Below are positions 62,980 to 64,000 of a stretch of DNA of 64,000 nucleotides, in pieces. This stretch comes from [Phialemoniopsis] sp. UDSM-2020 (Eukaryota; Ascomycota; Sordariomycetes; Thyridiales; Thyridiaceae). The notes under the pieces are model-generated. The model made no database searches and was not told the origin of the DNA. It saw only the letters and a program-made list of their open reading frames with translations. How positions within the stretch are numbered: position 1 is the stretch's first letter; the number at the start of each line of letters is the position of its first letter. The DNA is taken from positions 186,001 through 250,000 of the forward strand of contig JAEILZ010000001.1 in assembly GCA_018873225.1 (NCBI GenBank), given 5' to 3'. The position numbers and the translations under genes are program-made.

Positions 62980-64000
62980 ATGGAACACCACGGGCATAGT
63001 CAGGAACAGTATGCCCGCGGCTACCAACTACAAGACCTACCCACCGAATCCACCGCAAGTACTCTCCAAACAAACGTTGACCGGCTTCATTCTAAGACCG
63101 AGACTAGTATCAGTTTCCCTCGTACCAGACTCAAGGAGACCCCGCTCAGTCGACCAAATATCTAGATATGCAGGACCGCTTGGATGACTCCCAGGCTCTG
63201 ATATCTCCCGTGTCTTCCCAAAGTGTCACGGAGTCGCCCTTCCAACAGGCTGAAGAATCTCATGATGCCGCCCAACCTTTAACAGACTTTGACAACCGCC
63301 AGGCCTACACCTTTGACGGTCGACATGTCACCCTTGAGCCCGAGGCCCATGACTTTCCTTACACTCATGGTGAAGAGGGATGGGTTGCACGACAACATCA
63401 GCCCAAGCCGAGCGATGGCCAGAATGGTCTGGCAAGGTCGAAGACCCGGAGGGTGAAGCTGACCCAGGGTGCCGTGCTGAGTCTCGACTATCCAGTGCCC
63501 AGCGCAGTCAAGAACGCCATCGAGCCACATTATCTTACCAGCGGAGACAGCCCCCAGGAGGAGTTTACCAAGATGCGATACACTGCAGCAACCTGCGATC
63601 CAAACGACTTTACGATCCGCAACGGGTACAACCTGCGCCCCCGGATGTACAACCGCCACACGGAGCTCATGATTGCAATCACGTACTACAACGAAGACAA
63701 GGTACTCCTCGCGCGTACTCTCCACGGGGTGATGGAAAACGTGCGCGAGATCGTGCATCTCAAGAAGTCCAAGTTCTGGCATCACGGCGGCCCGGCGTGG
63801 CAAAAGATTGTAGTTTGCCTTATCTTCGATGGTGTGGACAAGGTCGACAAGAACGTGCTAGATGTGTTGGCTACCGTTGGCGTGTACCAAGATGGCGTTC
63901 TCAAAAAGGATGTGAATAGCAGGGAGACCGTTGCTCACATATTCGAGTACACGAGCCAGATCTCGATTACCCCAAACCAACAGCTCGTGCGCCCACGACG
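62980..64000 (+). CDS. chitin synthase (class III-like), 5' part only
   Basis: Exon 1 is 62980-63054 ([25 protein letters not shown]); a GC-AG intron (63055-63128, donor GCAAGT) joins it to exon 2, which runs off the window. About 315 residues are visible. The N-terminal 120 residues are polar, as in chitin synthases. [23 protein letters not shown] and [25 protein letters not shown] lead into the catalytic domain start [61 protein letters not shown]. This is the conserved Chitin_synth_1 N-terminal region. The match to LKKSxFW and [12 protein letters not shown] suggests class III (ChsG/CHS-1 type). The Q(R/Q)RRW motif and membrane helices lie beyond the window. It polymerises GlcNAc from UDP-GlcNAc at the plasma membrane. 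Confidence 0.93.

Overview
The window is genomic DNA of a filamentous ascomycete (Pezizomycotina, most likely a Sordariomycete). The signs are many short introns of about 50-90 bp with GTRNGT donors and CTRAY branch sites, several Zn2Cys6 regulators, and single-copy fungal genes such as acetyl-CoA carboxylase, a SCON-2/Met30-type F-box protein, a class III-like chitin synthase and an Sfc1-type mitochondrial carrier. I modelled 26 protein-coding loci (one frameshifted, two cut by the window edge) and about 49 introns by joining reading frames at splice signals. I recognised no tRNA, rRNA, transposon or CRISPR array.

Layout. 0-9 kb: an alpha/beta hydrolase (partial), a BTB protein, and a tandem pair of large paralogues with a GHKL (Hsp90-like) ATP-binding signature. 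The first paralogue is open but has lost key motif residues. The second keeps them but is frameshifted by an 11-bp tandem duplication. 9-15.6 kb: a Zn2Cys6 factor divergent from a peroxiredoxin-like gene, then an MFS sugar transporter. 15.7-32.5 kb: two related RING-finger genes flank a likely catabolic cluster. The cluster holds a short-chain dehydrogenase (SDR), a C45/penicillin-acyltransferase-like Ntn hydrolase, a Dal5-like anion permease, a divergent pair of Zn2Cys6 regulators with matching intron positions, a second SDR and a metal-dependent amidohydrolase. 33-64 kb: mostly housekeeping genes: a small hypothetical protein, ACC1, a protein with a riboflavin-kinase-like domain, twinfilin, the Sfc1 carrier, SCON-2/Met30, a LURP-one-related protein, a third Zn2Cys6 factor, a GPI-anchored Ser/Thr-rich protein and the 5' part of a chitin synthase.

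Main discovery. Seven exact copies of a 13-bp sequence, CGGRRNNNTGCGC, lie in the promoters of the two SDRs, the C45 hydrolase, the permease and the amidohydrolase. This supports reading 17.9-30.8 kb as one co-regulated cluster, probably for import and cleavage of an amide-containing organic acid. The substrate is unknown. The two Zn2Cys6 regulators inside the cluster are the natural candidates for binding the motif.

Limits: exon borders and starts come from sequence signals and frame continuity only. Family assignments come from recognised motifs, not database searches.
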